DNA of 64,000 nucleotides from Nigrospora sphaerica (GCA_018287875.1 JAGVVL010000018.1:620001-684000); one strand, 5' to 3'. Shown: positions 1-14,755, counted from the first letter of the stretch. Translations and numbers: made by a program. Notes: generated by a model not told the origin, from the sequence alone.

Positions 1-1954
1 CGGCTGTATATAGGTAGAAGAGGATAGGCGATAGGGGTGAGCCCTGCAGGACGCCTGCCGGGACTGGGATCTCGTCCGATTCCTAGCCGTCGAAGAGTAG
101 CATGGTAGACCGGTTAAATAGGAAGCTTCGGATCCAGCTGATAGTCTATATAGGGACTCTCAGCGCTTGCAGGTTAGCGAGGAGCCTTCCATAGTCGACC
201 GAGTCGAAAGCGCCCGAAATATCCAGCAATAGAAGGGTTGCTACGCCTTTATATTTCCAGGCTATGTGGACTAAGTCCGTTAGCAACCGTAAGGCTGTTT
301 CTGTGGAGCGGCCTTTCCGGTTGCCTATCTGTTCGTCCGGGAGCAGTCCGTTCTCTTCGGCAAAGCTAGCTAGCCGTTGCGCTAGTAGGCTCTCGATCGC
401 TTTCCCTATAGTGTTAAGCAGCGCAATAGGTCTCCATCCGCCGGCTTAGTGATACTCGTTTAGCTGCTTTCCTGGCTTCCGGAGGATAACGGTGACTGCT
501 TTCCGGAACGCTCTTGGATAGTATCCTATATGCCAGCACGCTTCTGCTAAGGAGGCCAAGGCCTGGAAGAGGGGCTTTCCTAGGCGTTTAAGGAATCCGT
601 TCGGAAGCTGGTTTAGTCCAGGTGCCTTCCACTGGCCTGCCTTAGTAAGGATATCTTAGACTTGTTCTGCTGTCACCTTGCTATCCATATCGAGAGGCGC
701 TACGAGCCGGTTCGTTATTCGGAAGCCGGTGTACGTAGCCTTAGGGAGGGGATAGAACCTCTCTCGGAAGGCCTCTGTTTTCTCCTTATGGGTCGTTGCT
801 TCGCCATACAGTGTGTAGAGCGTAGGGACTGCTAGGGGTAACGGCAGTGCTGCTCCTTCTGTTCTTGCCTATCTCGCAATATTCTAGACGCCAGCTGGCT
901 GGTTAGACGCCTCGTGGAGCATATGTCTCCAGGACACCGTCTTAGCTTCTCGGATTGCTTTCTTCTTTAAGAGAGTTGACTAACGGAGGGCTCGCTAAGC
1001 TGCGTCCGTCCTATCGGAAAGCCATGTCCACTAGGCTCGTCGCTCCTTTTCTATAGCTTCTTCTATCTCGCGGTTCCACCAGGCTTTACCTCTCCCTTTA
1101 AAGTAGCGGAGGGGGGCAACTAGGTCGGCTATCCGAGTTAATTCCTTAGTTAACGTTTCGGTGTAGCTATCGATTTCTTTTGGTGTCTCGAGTCGCCCTG
1201 GCTGTGGTAAGTGTGCCGCCTCTGCCTTCGCCTGGTTATAGTCAGCTGTTTTCCAGCTACGTCGTGGCCTGTCTTGACGATCTGTACGGGGTCCAGCCAC
1301 GCGTATCACCTAGGGGAGGTGATCGGATCCAGTAAATGGGGTATACCCGTTGTAGGCAGCTCGGAGATCGTCCGTGGCCCACGCTAAGTCGATCGTGGAG
1401 TCCATGCACCCTCTTCGAGTCCATATCGGTGTTCCAGGGGGGGTGATCAGCTGGAGTCTCCAGGATTCTGCTAGCTGGAGTAGCTTGTTGGCTGCATTAT
1501 GGGGTCGGACGTTGTATCCTCCCCAGACGGGGTGGTGGATGTTGAAGTCTCCCACGAGGACTGTTCGTCTTAGCTGGGGTTCGGCATAGAGGGCTTCGAT
1601 AGCGGGTAGGTCCGATCTGCTGGTGGACCCAGGGGGAGGCGAGTATATGTAGACAACCGTTATAGGACCGTCTAGCAGCTGGATCGTGATATAGCACCTG
1701 TCTGGCTGCGCCTTGTAGGTCCACTATGCTAAGGGGAACTTCTTGTTAATATATATACATGCTCTACCTCCCTCGGTAGCGTATAGGAGGTGGTATAGAG
1801 AGGATCTTAAGTAATAGGTAGTCGGTATATATGGGTTTCGCCAGGGCTCTTAGATAGCTAGGATGTCGTATTCTTCGGAGATGGCATCGACTGCCGGGAT
1901 CTGTGCTTTCTTACTTTTCTGCGTGTTCCAGTGTAGGATCCTTAGCGCTGTCAT
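1..1954 (-). pseudogene. LINE ORF2 (endonuclease and reverse transcriptase) remnant, partial
   Basis: The ATG at 1954-1952 opens with MTALRILHWNTQKSKKAQ and then YDILAI, stop, EPW. In the family the stop position is Gln (LAIQEPW), so CAA has become TAA. The endonuclease core follows, with GDFNIHHPVWGG, a DSTIDLAWATDD block and TGSDHLP, which are APE-like metal and catalytic blocks. The linker then runs to the RT blocks near the left edge. At least four further TAG codons interrupt the same frame. The C-terminal part of RT is outside the window. Confidence 0.75.
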
Positions 1955-2193
1955 GGTCGAGCGTGGATGCTATTTAGTGTTAACTCCGGTGTTTCGATGT
2001 CCATGTCGTCTATCTCTTTATGGGTTCTGCTGCGGGCTCTGCCAGTGCTTCTAGTACGGTAGCTGGTTGCTCGACGCTTCCGCGGCTGTACTGTCTGCCA
2101 GTCCTCGGCTGTTAGCTTAGGGGGTTCTTACGAGGGCAGTGCGAATCCCTTCGGTCTCGTGATATAAGTAGCCTTAGCGATCTGGACCTGCTC

Positions 2194-3309
2194 TTAGCGG
2201 ACTGGACACTCCTTAAACCACGCAGTATGTGGTCCTCGGTATGCTAGACAGCAGTACCGGCTCTTATTCTCGGCTTCTGGGTATTCTTTATCGTCATACT
2301 TTGTTGAAGAGCAGAGCCCACACCTGCGTACGTGGCGGTAAACGCGGGCGATATATCCGTAACGGTAGCAGTGGTAGCATTGCTTAAGCTGGGCTCCTTC
2401 GGCGAAGGGTTCGCATGGATAGTAGCCATACTGCCAAATAAGGCCGTCTCGGCATAGCTGTTCCACTTGTTGAACCGTGGGTACTGCAATATATAGGGCC
2501 GTGACCTTCCTAGACGAGTTCTTGGCGTTGCGAGGAAGCTTGGCCTCCAGGACGTCGATAGGGCCGCCAGGCTGGTTCCGGAGTTGGACTTCTAGCTGCC
2601 CTTGGTTCGTCTCTATGGCCTCCTTGTTGATGCCATAGGCCACCACCAGGATCTTTCTCTTCTAGATAGAGGCGTTCTCTCCGAAGGCCTCGGCGGTCCA
2701 GGCTAGGTCGGCCTCTAGGGCCTGTTTCTCTGCTGTTGATTTGCAGGTGACCGCGTAATCTCCGCTAGGGAGCTTCCTAGCTGCCACTACTGCCTCTCTA
2801 CCTATTGCTACGTTAACTTTCCGTACGATCTCTTTATAGGTGCGGCCTTCAGTTCCCGCGGCCTTAACTGTGACCTCCCGTTCGTGTCGAGGAAGTAGTG
2901 TCTTAGCTACCTGAGGAGCCCTAAGTGTAGGAGCGGCGGTAGGGGTAATAGCGGCTGCAGCGTATGTCTTAGGAGCTTTAATTTCCTTGTGGATAGCCTG
3001 GAGCGCGTTCTCGATATTATCGATGCGTCTTTCGATACTGGTCTGGCTATCTGGTTCCTTGGCTGCCGCCTCTAGGACCGGGATGGCGGCTTGTACGGCT
3101 GCGACCAAGGTCGCAGCGTCGGAGTCACCGGCTAGGAAGCGTTTAAGGCGGTTTACGGTACCGCGTATAGCTTCTGGACTGCGTCCAGGTGTAGTGTTGC
3201 TGCTTGGCGATGGCGTTCGCGAATCTGGAGGCGACGGCTCAGGCGGTGGGGCGGCCTGTTGGCGGCTCCCACCACCCGCGTTTTGTTTCACTGGTGGTGG
3301 ATCGACCAT
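2194..3309 (-). pseudogene. LINE ORF1 (gag-like, zinc-knuckle) remnant
   Basis: One frame runs from the ATG at 3309 to the stop before 2194, interrupted by a single TAG at 2661-2659. The first half (215 residues) is Pro/Ser-rich, then helical and Ala-rich, with the YKEIVRKVNVAI and TAEKQALEADLAW patches typical of fungal LINE gag proteins. The second half carries a cysteine-rich tract (QCYHCYRYGYIARVYRH, CGLCSS, CCLAYRGPHTAWFKECPVR) that resembles two or three decayed CCHC knuckles: the spacing is right, but some ligands are replaced by Tyr. After the terminal TAA the frame still reads protein-like, so the original ORF1 was probably longer. Confidence 0.7.
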
Positions 3310-6321
<3,012 letters not shown>

Positions 6322-8270
6322 GTGGCGCCGGCGCCGGCTGCAGCCCGGCCCGTTGCCCATCTTTGCCGGTGAAGGATGTGTCTCGCGGGCATGAAATCTC
6401 ACGTGCTTGTCTTCGCCCCGGTTATTGAACGGTGGTTGGATGGGATTGGGTGATTGATGAGAAGCGAGAAGATCTGTCGGGGCAGGGAGGAATCTACGTA
6501 CGTGTACATGAGTCAATGAATCAGTGGGGAGACAAGTCATCTTCCAACACCAATAACACGGTTTTTCTTCCCTAGCTTTCTATGGCAAATCATCCATCAT
6601 CTGTCTCAACCGCGTTGTCTCTTAAATGCAGGCATACCAGTGTGTGGAACTCATAAAGAGTTGCGAACTGAGTTAATTGGCCCAGCGCGTGGCTATTTCA
6701 AGCTAAGGAGTGAACGGTGGCGGGGCCCGGGAGAGAGGTGCAGAAAAGTGGACTACGGTGTAGAGCGGACTAGGGGGAGGAACTCCTCACAACTGGCGAG
6801 ATAATCATCAGGCTGGGAATAATATTGGGGCCCTGAAACGTCTTCGCACTTCCCTGGTTGCCATGGTCAGTTCCCTGAGCGACTAGTGATATCTGCGTGT
6901 TGCACCCTACTTACGGAACGTGGCGAAAACCGAGGCTCTTTACGAGTGGAATCGATGTATCTTTAGAGAGCTGCATTTCTGGCGCAGCACGAGTCCTTAA
7001 ATTGCATCTAAACCAAGATCTACGGTATCGCGGCTCCAAGGGGAACAAGTGTGCTCCATGTTGACCCAAGCATCAAGACTACGATTCAACCACGGATCGT
7101 TACTCCATCTCGACACAGACTATCTAACTTTGGTGGCCTTCCAGGGCAGCCAAGAAACTAATGGGGTCGAAGCCTGGGCCCGGGCGGCAGTCTCCGATCC
7201 CGTGATATCGGGGACTCGGCGAGATCCACTCATTAGACCAAGTCAGAAGGCTGAAAAATAAAGTTTGAGCCGCATCGGGATCTCACCCAAGGACTGCGTG
7301 ACGGCCGGCGGGGATTGGCCACTCGGCAGAGAGCTCGAGAAAGTCTGAAAAGGCCCCCGGAATGGCCAATCGTCGGATACGTGCAGCTGACATGGACAAT
7401 ATGACTTGTGCGTACATCGGGGATTCACCGTCGATGCTCGAAATGCCCGCGCTCACCTAGCTAGACACAAAGGCACCGCAAAACCTCTCTCCTTCAGGTA
7501 CCACTAATTTACGAATCCTCTACTAGTCTGTATTGTTTTTATTTCGCCTGCGTATTCTCCGCGTTCGGTTCAGAGCCTGGGAATCTGCCCTGGCCGGGGT
7601 CGGAGGATACGGACGCTAGAAAACAAGTACAAGTGGCGTTTCCATAGTCGAGCTTTATTTTAATGCCAGCAGCTTTAAAAGGGGGGGTAGAAAGTCTTCA
7701 CAAAACCAATGTCACAGTTTTACGGTTCAAATTTCAACTCGATGACTATCCCTTAAGACCATGAGTAATAATCTGGACCCAATTGCAGGTGGGGGCTAGT
7801 TGAATAACCCTTACAGTTGAGAATGTACACGGATTGCCAAGATGGGAAGAGTGGATGGTTATTCGACGGGTACCACATTGGAAAGGCGTCTTGGCAGGAA
7901 TGTAAACAACACACGAAAGGGGCTCAATTTTCTCGACCTTTTCCTGTATCACCATCCTCCTGTTTCCTGTGAAAACGGGAAATGGTGGCACGCAGACTTT
8001 ATACTATGCAAGTGGACTAGATGGTCACAGGAGGACAGCAGGGCCGTGAACAGTGTTCAAACTGGAAAGTCTAGAATGTCCCGTCTTTTTTATTCTCTTG
8101 CTTCTCAGCTCGCCACATGCCTGCTGCGGCCCAGCTTGGCTACTGCCTCATTCCACGTGATTTCCATTCACACATTCATGATCTCCTGTATGGTCCCTTC
8201 GGCAGCTCGAGATCCATTTCTCAATTATTCAATCGAGGGCATGCCCGACGTTTCCAACCCAAAAACTGAT
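6322..8270. other. Gene-free stretch after the GH11 gene
   Basis: It begins with the GH11 3' region. The rest has mixed composition, lower in GC than the coding regions, with only short unrelated ORFs. I see no domain, RNA gene or repeat. Confidence 0.5.
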
Positions 8271-9031
8271 CTAAGGGCAGTCGAGGTCGGCGCTCTTGCT
8301 GTCGAACTTGCATCGGTTATCGTGCGAGATGGCAAGCTGTGTCGTCGTCAGATTTCCAAGTTTGCCAAGGGAAGGGGCTTGAGGCATGTTTGCTTACGTT
8401 GATGTAACCTCCCTCGCCGCGGCTCCAGAACGCGTTGGGTTGCGTCATGTAGAAGCAGTCGTAGCTGTACAGCCGGTTAGACTTGACGTTCGTGCTGACG
8501 AAGACTACGAGATGGCGAACTTACTTGGTGTGCAGGGGACCCGAGCGGAAACTGACCGAGACCTTGCCGTCAATTCCATTGGGGTCCTTGAGGTCGTAGC
8601 CCTCGTTGTAGCAGATGGTGGCAGCGAACTTTGATGGGTTCGGGTTGCGAGACGCCATCTGCGCCACAGTCTGCTTGGTGAACTCCTCGCGCGCCTGTGT
8701 GGTTCCCTGTCAGTAAGGCTCAAGACCGAGAGAGTATGGAACCCACCTGGTCCCAGTTCGAGATTTGGCCAATAAGTTCCGTGGTCGCCTTGACGGCGGC
8801 CTCGGCAGCAGCAGTGGCGGCCGCGGTGCCCAAGGCCGTGACGATAGCGGTGACGATTTCGCGCTTCGCAAGCACCTCGGAGTCCTCGGAGCGGACCATG
8901 ACGTCACTGGTGGCGGCGGTAACGCCTCTCGTCCGATGGGCAGCAAAGCCCTTCGAGACGGCGGGGGCGGGAGAGGCAGCCACGAGAGAGGCGGCGCCAA
9001 GGAAGGTGAGGACGTTGGTAGAGAAACGCAT
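8271..9031 (-). CDS. Small secreted protein, DUF7888-like
   Basis: Four exons on the minus strand, 9031-8747, 8694-8525, 8464-8398 and 8336-8271, give 195 residues. All junctions are GT..AG and the frame closes at TAG. Residues 1-20 are a signal peptide (SLVAAS/PAP). Lys56-Arg57 is a possible Kex2 site, so residues 21-57 may be a propeptide. An Ala-rich helix-like segment (TAIVTALGTAAATAAAEAAVKATTELI) leads into NWDQAREEF. The C-terminal part has four Cys (ICYNEGYD, NYDCFYM, NRCKFD, LDCP), enough for two disulfides. The overall pattern matches a family of fungal secreted proteins I recall as DUF7888; the function is unknown. A TATA box lies about 120 nt upstream. Confidence 0.8.
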
Positions 9032-9151
9032 TGTGATGGTAAGAATAGGAGCTGTGGAGAGAGAGCGAGAGAATGAGAGACGGGACAGGTGCTTTTGATG
9101 GGATGGAATGGTGCCTTGGATGATGCACTGTTCTTACGGGCTTTACTCAGG

Positions 9152-9160
9152 TTATATACA
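9152..9160 (-). promoter_or_regulatory. TATA box of the DUF7888-like gene
   Basis: On the minus strand the sequence reads GTGTATATAACC, about 120 nt before the ATG at 9031. Confidence 0.55.
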
Positions 9161-12100
9161 CGGTAGAGGGCATCCACGATGTCAAGATGGCGGGATGGAT
9201 GGTCAGAACACCTGAAGTATCACGTATAGCGCATTACGACGTAGAGGCCCGACTGGAGTTTGGTCCGGGAGACTTGGCCGCAAGGACTGATCCTGGGAAT
9301 CCATATTGAGATTTTCGCCGAGATCACTCGTGCCGCGCTGTCAGCACTGGTCAATCTCAATGCCTCTATGTGCTGCCTACAACTGACTCACGCTGCAGGT
9401 TCCCTATCTTTCGGGCCTCGCAAGAAACATAGCGGCCACTCCCGATCTCCACGTGATGGGGCGCGTGGGGTCGGCACCACTAACCGAATGATGTGACGTC
9501 TGGTTCGGCCGTCGGTGTCTCAACGTGGGGTGGCTTGTACCAAGTAAATTCTTTGTACCGGCCGCGAGTCAGACGCTCCTCGTGATGTGGATGCTGTTCT
9601 TTGGCCTTCCCGACTTCCGCCCCGCTCCCACCCCGCCCTGGTTAATTGCAGAGGCTACGATTCGGTCAAGCTCTATCCACTTTGGGCAAGCATTGTCATT
9701 CTTATCACTTTGCACGGATCGTACAGCATCCTTTGGGGCGGGCGGAGCGTTTGGAGAGTCTTCCGGCCCGCCCCCCTTCTTGCACAAAAGCCCAGCGCAC
9801 GCCAAGTCAGTGCTTCATGCGAACTGCTGCGACCTTTGTGCTGACCCCAACCACACCTGGACCGGCGCTGTACTCCCTGTACCTAATATGGATGCGCGTA
9901 CCTGAGCCAAGCCTTGATTCATCGGAGCTGGCAGGCCAGCTGACTAGCAGCCCGCCCGTGCCCCTACTACCCGCCTGGGGCTAAACATTGTTCGTCCCGG
10001 GCCCACCGGGTACTCTCCCCCTAGTTCCTTAGCCCTATCTCCCAAGGTTAGGGAATGGCATGTTATACTCACTTTCCCTTCGCATCAGATGACCGGTAAG
10101 AAGGTCAGCTTGGACTGATACCTTGCGGAAAGGAAGACTCAGTGCCCGATCCGCTGATTTACTAAGCGGGTGAAGTTTGCAAGGGATATTCCGAGAAGCG
10201 AAACCATTGAGGAAGTGACACGGAAACAATACGGGAAAATTTCCCACCGACCAATGAAAAACTACGACTTACGCACGATGGCGGTGACACAGCGTTGCTA
10301 CTTTCCCAAAGCATGATAGGGTGTCCAACGGAGGCCTATGTAGCATATCATGACCCACGGGCCGCCGGTTTTCCGCGCCGATGGTATGGATGGCTAAGGG
10401 TCCGGTGGAGCCGCTCTCATCCGCTTGGCCAATGGATGTACCCTATCGCGCATAGACGGAATCGTGATCTAACCAGAGATAGAGAGAGACCTCGCTTTAG
10501 TTGGAGTTAAAGCGGCTACGACGTAAACGGGATGCTCCGCAAATATCAAGAAAGTTACGACGACACAATCGGATACTTGGCTATGATAGAAGAGCCTCCG
10601 AGACGTCCGTAAGTTGAGCAACGGTATAACTGGTTAGAAGCGCTGAAGACGGCGTAATTGCGAGGATATCACGCCTTTGGGAGCTGATAAGCGCTAGGAA
10701 TCCTAATATCCGAGTGGGGCCGATAAAGCGAGCGTGGCGAAATATAATATCTCTAGTCTCTGGCTCCAAATCCTCCCGAAACCGAAGCCGGAGATTCTGA
10801 GACAAAATACACAAACCGAGGCCCGTTAAGTCTTACATGTCACTCATGAGGCCGCTGCCTCCGCGGTCGGCGATTCGATCCTCTCGGGATCAGATACCTG
10901 GGTACCTGGGCTCCATATGTCAAACAAGATCCACAGCGAAGGTGGGGAGAGCAGCCACGGGGTCGGCCGAGAGATGGATGGCCTTGGTGTTACCGTTTGA
11001 ACCGTGGAAACCAGGAGCAACGGTCCCTACCCTCGGCGCGGGTACGATATTTTGCCCATGGTGATCCGTCATCCAGCCCCAGGGCGGGTGGAGAGAGGTT
11101 CGACGCTCTGGCCAGTGCTATGGCAGTATCCGCGAGCACGCTCCTCCAACTCCATTTCAAGCGATACCTGAGTGGTGGACCCATGGGTGGTATAGAAAAC
11201 GACCTCCCTCGCCTCTTTCCATGATACAATGTCCCACCGCCTCAGAGTAGCCAAGCTTTAACGACAGGAAGTGTGTCAGCCACCCAATATCTACGCATAT
11301 TACCAGCTCCATTTATTCATGTCAGCAATCGACATGACGTACCATCAGGCGCCGAGAGTGAAAACATATAGATCTTCAAGGAGCTCGGCGTGCCAAGCAT
11401 GCATTGGCCTTCTACTCTTGGCTGCTGCTACCGCTCAGCCTTAGGGTAAAGACCACGGCTCGCGAAAGCCGGGTCGGGTAACAGGTGAATATGTAATGAG
11501 ACGGAGGAAGATGCCGTTGCAATACTTGATAGACGTGTTGCGAACGAGCTCGGGCAGTTCGTCCAACAGAATGGTAACATCCTCTAAGAAGAATTCTATA
11601 ACACCCAATCCAGGTCTACCCACGAAGTGGTTCGTTTGGTCTGGGACGGAATGGAATTCTATGAATCTGGACCGACAATAGCTAGGGACCCGGAATGTCG
11701 TCATCGTTGTGGCCCGTGACACATGGTCGGCTTCGACCGATTGGTAGTATTCTCCTCCACAGGACACAGGAGTGATCTGGCCGGAGAGTGTGCTCCTTGG
11801 GCCCGGCTGTGTCTTACCGTGCTGACCAGGCCCTCTACTGGGTTTTCTGGACACTTGTTACAGTCCACACCGACAGGTTGCAGATCCCCCCATCGGCGCT
11901 TTTACGCCAGTGGAGATGCTGGACCGAATAAAGCCCAGCGCCTTTTTCTGGGTACAAACAATGGAGCAGCAACCTCACTGGAGCCTGCACCACTACCAAT
12001 AGTCCTCGTGTAGAACCCGCCGATTGGTAACCAGGGGCCTTGGAAAGTCAAATATAGTAATTGCCCTGGTATGTGGACTGAATTCATCCACGCCTCCAGT

Positions 12101-12525
12101 ATTCGGTTAACAGCAAATACCCACCCAGTAGCCGGATTTTGCGAGGGACACGCAAAGGACCTTGCTGATAAATTGACAGCAATGATTTTGCAGCGATTGC
12201 TTCGCATCTTGGACTTGAAAACTAATTCAATCATTGGGAGCTGTGAAAAAACCAGTTCATAACGAATTGAAACGCTCCCTCATGGTTGCCGGGAATCTTT
12301 TACGGCGCGCCAAAATGAGTGGGACTAGACCCACCGAATCCCAATCAATCCCTGGCAAGGAAAGTCGCGCTACAAGGGGGAGCTCGGGCGCCGCCGTTCC
12401 CCCACAGACGCCAACGGTTTCCATCACCAGGTCAACAACACGAGGTCAACACCACCATCGTCAGCCATTTGTGCATTTGCATCCGCATAACGCGTGTCCC
12501 TCATCCGATTGCCGGTCGCACGAAA
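9161..12525. other. Long gene-free stretch, probably decayed sequence
   Basis: About 3.3 kb with only short ORFs, none with a recognisable domain or a signal peptide. Minus-strand frames at 10581-10814, 11441-11854 and 11902-12234 are the longest. Their translations look like decayed or chance sequence and I assign none of them. The last few hundred bases are the leader of the chromodomain gene. Confidence 0.45.
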
Positions 12526-13811
12526 ATGGCACGCGTCAAAGGTGGCACTCCGCGGTCAACGCCATCGATCCGCTTCCCAGCCGCCACGGCCTTTACCCGA
12601 TCCCGCGGCGGTGCGTTCTGTTCGCCTTGCCCCATTGCCCCATTGTCCCGCCCCTCCTCGCCATCGAGGTTCCGTAAACTGACGCGGCCTGCCCTTGCTC
12701 CCCCGCAGCGACGCCCGTCAAACCCAGCGCAGGTGACGATGCCCTTGAGAGGTCAGCCTCGCCCGCCGCGTCGGTGAGCCGACGATCGCGGTCGCGCTCC
12801 CGATCCCAACGCGACGACGCCCGTCCCGAATCCCAGACCATCGTCGCCACTCCCGTCAATCACGACCACGCCGACAGCGACGACCTGGCCGCCCAGTTGC
12901 TCCATGAGACACGCCCCGTCAGTCTTAGCGCCGCTCCGTCCGACGCGGTCGACGGAAACCACGAGGCGAACGAGGAGGAGCAGAGCACCGAGCGCAAAGA
13001 CGAGGAGGCACAAGAGGACGAGAGCGTAGCAGACGTAAAGGAAACGCAGGACGCTGGCGAACCCGAGCTGGCAGGGGAGGATATGGATGAGGACAAGGAG
13101 GAGACGAATGAGGACAAGGAGGAGACGAATGAGGACAAGGAGGAGACGAATGGGGACAAGGAGGAGACGAATGAGGACAAGGAGGAGACGAATGAGGACA
13201 AGGAGGAGACGAATGAGGACAAGGAGGAGATGGATGAGGACAATGAGGAGATGGGCAAGGACGAGGAGGAGAACGAGGGCGGCGCTGACGAGGGCGAGTT
13301 CGAGGTCGAGAAGATATGTAGCTTTCAGCTGGCCGAGGAGGAGGCTTCCCCCGGCGGCGACGGCGCGGCGGCGGCGGCGCCGGCAGTGCTGCTCGAGATC
13401 AAGTGGCGCGGGTACCCGCGGTCGGCCAACACGCTGGAGCCCGAGGCGGGCGTGCAGGGGAGCGCGGCGGCGGCGCTGCTGTACAAGTTCTGGGCGGCGC
13501 GGGGGGGCCGGGACCGGGCGCTGGGGCTGCGGCCGCAGACGGCGGCCTACGTGCCGTTCCGCGTCCTCAAGCGCGTCGAAGACGGCGCGCGGCGGCGGCG
13601 GCGGCGCCCCGGCCGCCGCCCCGCCGCCCGCTACCTCGTCCAGTGGCTCGGCTACGACGTCGACCAGGCCACGCCCGAGTCGGAGCCCAAGCTGCGCGAC
13701 GTCGCGCCCGACCTCCTCGACGCCTTCTTGCGCGGCAACGCGGCCGACGCGGCCAACGCCGGTGGCGCCGACGGCGAGGTCGAAGCCTTTTCGCCTCGCT
13801 TTCCCGAGTGA
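12526..13811 (+). CDS. Chromodomain protein, HP1-like with two chromo folds
   Basis: Two exons, 12526-12610 and 12709-13811, give 395 residues; the intron ends in CTCCCCCGCAG. After a basic Ser/Arg-rich N-terminus and an acidic region comes a run of DKEETNE heptads (about 154-211). The first chromodomain (about 225-297) has EFEVEKI, LLEIKWRGYP, NTLEPE and LLYKFWAARGG. The aromatic-cage positions are Phe226, Trp261 and Tyr264. The usual Trp of NTWEPE is Leu271, and an Ala/Gly-rich insertion splits the first strand from the second. A second chromo or chromo-shadow-like fold (about 309-370) has YVPFRVLKRVEDG, RYLVQWLGYD and DLLDAFL. A role in heterochromatin, by binding methylated H3 tails, is inferred. 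It is larger than the HP1 orthologue of Neurospora and may be a paralogue or a CDP-type protein. Confidence 0.75.
13087..13254 (+). repeat. 21-bp in-frame minisatellite coding acidic heptads
   Basis: About eight copies of a 21-bp unit (GAGGAGACGAATGAGGACAAG) lie within the chromodomain gene. The central copies are nearly identical, with one G-for-A variant; the copies at the 3' end drift (EEMDEDN, EEMGKDE). The unit keeps the reading frame and codes DKEETNE. Confidence 0.9.
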
Positions 13812-14441
13812 TTGCGGGACACGACCTGCCGGGGCGACGGGCCTCCCGACGTCGTCGGATAAGGCGGCCTCAATGCAACGGCGCGCGGATATCGACAAAT
13901 ACCGCATCCTATCTTGGGTTTGGATTGGCTTGGCGGTGTAAATATACCATTACAAGCGGCAAGATGTTGGGAACGGCGTGGAATATGCGTGGGTCACTTC
14001 CGGTCGCGAACCCTTTCGGCTCGCCGTTATGTGCCCAAGGATACGCGCGGACTGTTGGACTTCGGAGTCACGGGACGGTTTCATTTATATATTCCGGTTG
14101 TCATCTTTCCGATCACAGCAAGTTGGACAGAAAAAGCGTGTATTGATTTCCGACCCAGGGCATAAGGACACAGCCATATCCCCAAGCTGGTCATGGTCTC
14201 TCTGTCTACTCCCCTTCCGAGTCCCCCCTATCGCCTCGCCCCCATTGCCGCCGGCCGCTGATGTGTCCTTGTCGCTGCTACTCTCGCCTATGCCACCTTC
14301 GGCGCCGGGACGTGTAGTACAGTTGGCCTGCCCAGCTTTGCCTTCTGGTTGTTCTCGCCGCGGATTCGCGTACGCATCCCGCGGCGGCCATGTCCTCCGT
14401 CGTCAGGCGAGCCGCACCCGGCCCACACTGGCCTCTTACCG
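13812..14441. other. Gene-free stretch between the chromodomain gene and the 55-residue peptide gene
   Basis: It holds the 3' regions of the two convergent genes and is CT-rich around 14200-14330. I see no other feature. Confidence 0.4.
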
Positions 14442-14609
14442 CTAGACGGCTGCAGTCGGTACGCCGGCGTCGGAAGCTGTCGCGCTGGCCGATATCGAGA
14501 GGGACTCGGCGGGGTAGTTGGCCTCGCCGATTTCGCGGGCCGCAAAGCGGTTGCCGGCGGCCAAAGAGGCCAGGGAGCCGATGGCCGTCACGAGAGCGAG
14601 GAAGCGCAT
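14442..14609 (-). CDS. Short secreted peptide, hypothetical
   Basis: A 55-residue ORF on the minus strand starts at 14609 in the context ATCACCATG and ends with TAG at 14444-14442. It opens with MRFLALVTAIGSLASLAAG, a good signal peptide (basic residue, hydrophobic core, small residues before the cut). The mature part would be about 35 residues, rich in Ala and Ser, with no Cys (REIGEANYPAESLSIS). A clear TATA box lies about 135 nt upstream, which is why I take it as a real gene. A GTAAGAGG just after the stop could be a splice donor in another frame, so a longer spliced product is possible. The function is unknown. Confidence 0.5.
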   Translation of the reverse strand: MRFLALVTAIGSLASLAAGNRFAAREIGEANYPAESLSISASATASDAGVPTAAV

Positions 14610-14744
14610 GGTGATTTGGGGACGGCGAAAATGAACTTGGGGCGATAAGAGAGACGTTGCAAGATGGCAGTGTCGGGGCTGGCGTGAATGCGAATACGGG
14701 TGTAAGAATAGAGATGATACGTTTAGTCTATGAACCGTGGCATG

Positions 14745-14755
14745 CTTTTATATAC
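14745..14755 (-). promoter_or_regulatory. TATA box of the short secreted peptide gene
   Basis: On the minus strand the sequence reads TGTATATAAAAG, about 135 nt before the ATG at 14609. Confidence 0.5.

Larger units (their letters stand above)
1..3309 (-). mobile_element. Degenerate Tad/I-type LINE retrotransposon, truncated by the window edge
   Basis: A non-LTR retrotransposon lies on the minus strand, reading from about 3309 down to base 1. In order it holds a gag-like ORF1, an ORF2 start at 1954, an APE-type endonuclease region and a reverse transcriptase region. The RT part (about 240-1) reads in one frame and shows the block LDISGAFDSV, then SWIRSFL, then AGVLQGSPLSPILF, which are standard LINE RT motifs. 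The catalytic YxDD block would lie beyond the left edge. The frames are broken by TAG and TAA codons, and TpA is visibly common, as expected after RIP (C to T at CpA). The 3' end is outside the window and I found no target-site duplication. It is not functional as read. Confidence 0.85.

Noticed and set aside
12753..13907. 384-residue minus-strand ORF with a poly-Leu/Ile run
   Set aside because: It is the complement of the chromodomain gene; the Leu/Ile run is the 21-bp minisatellite read backwards.
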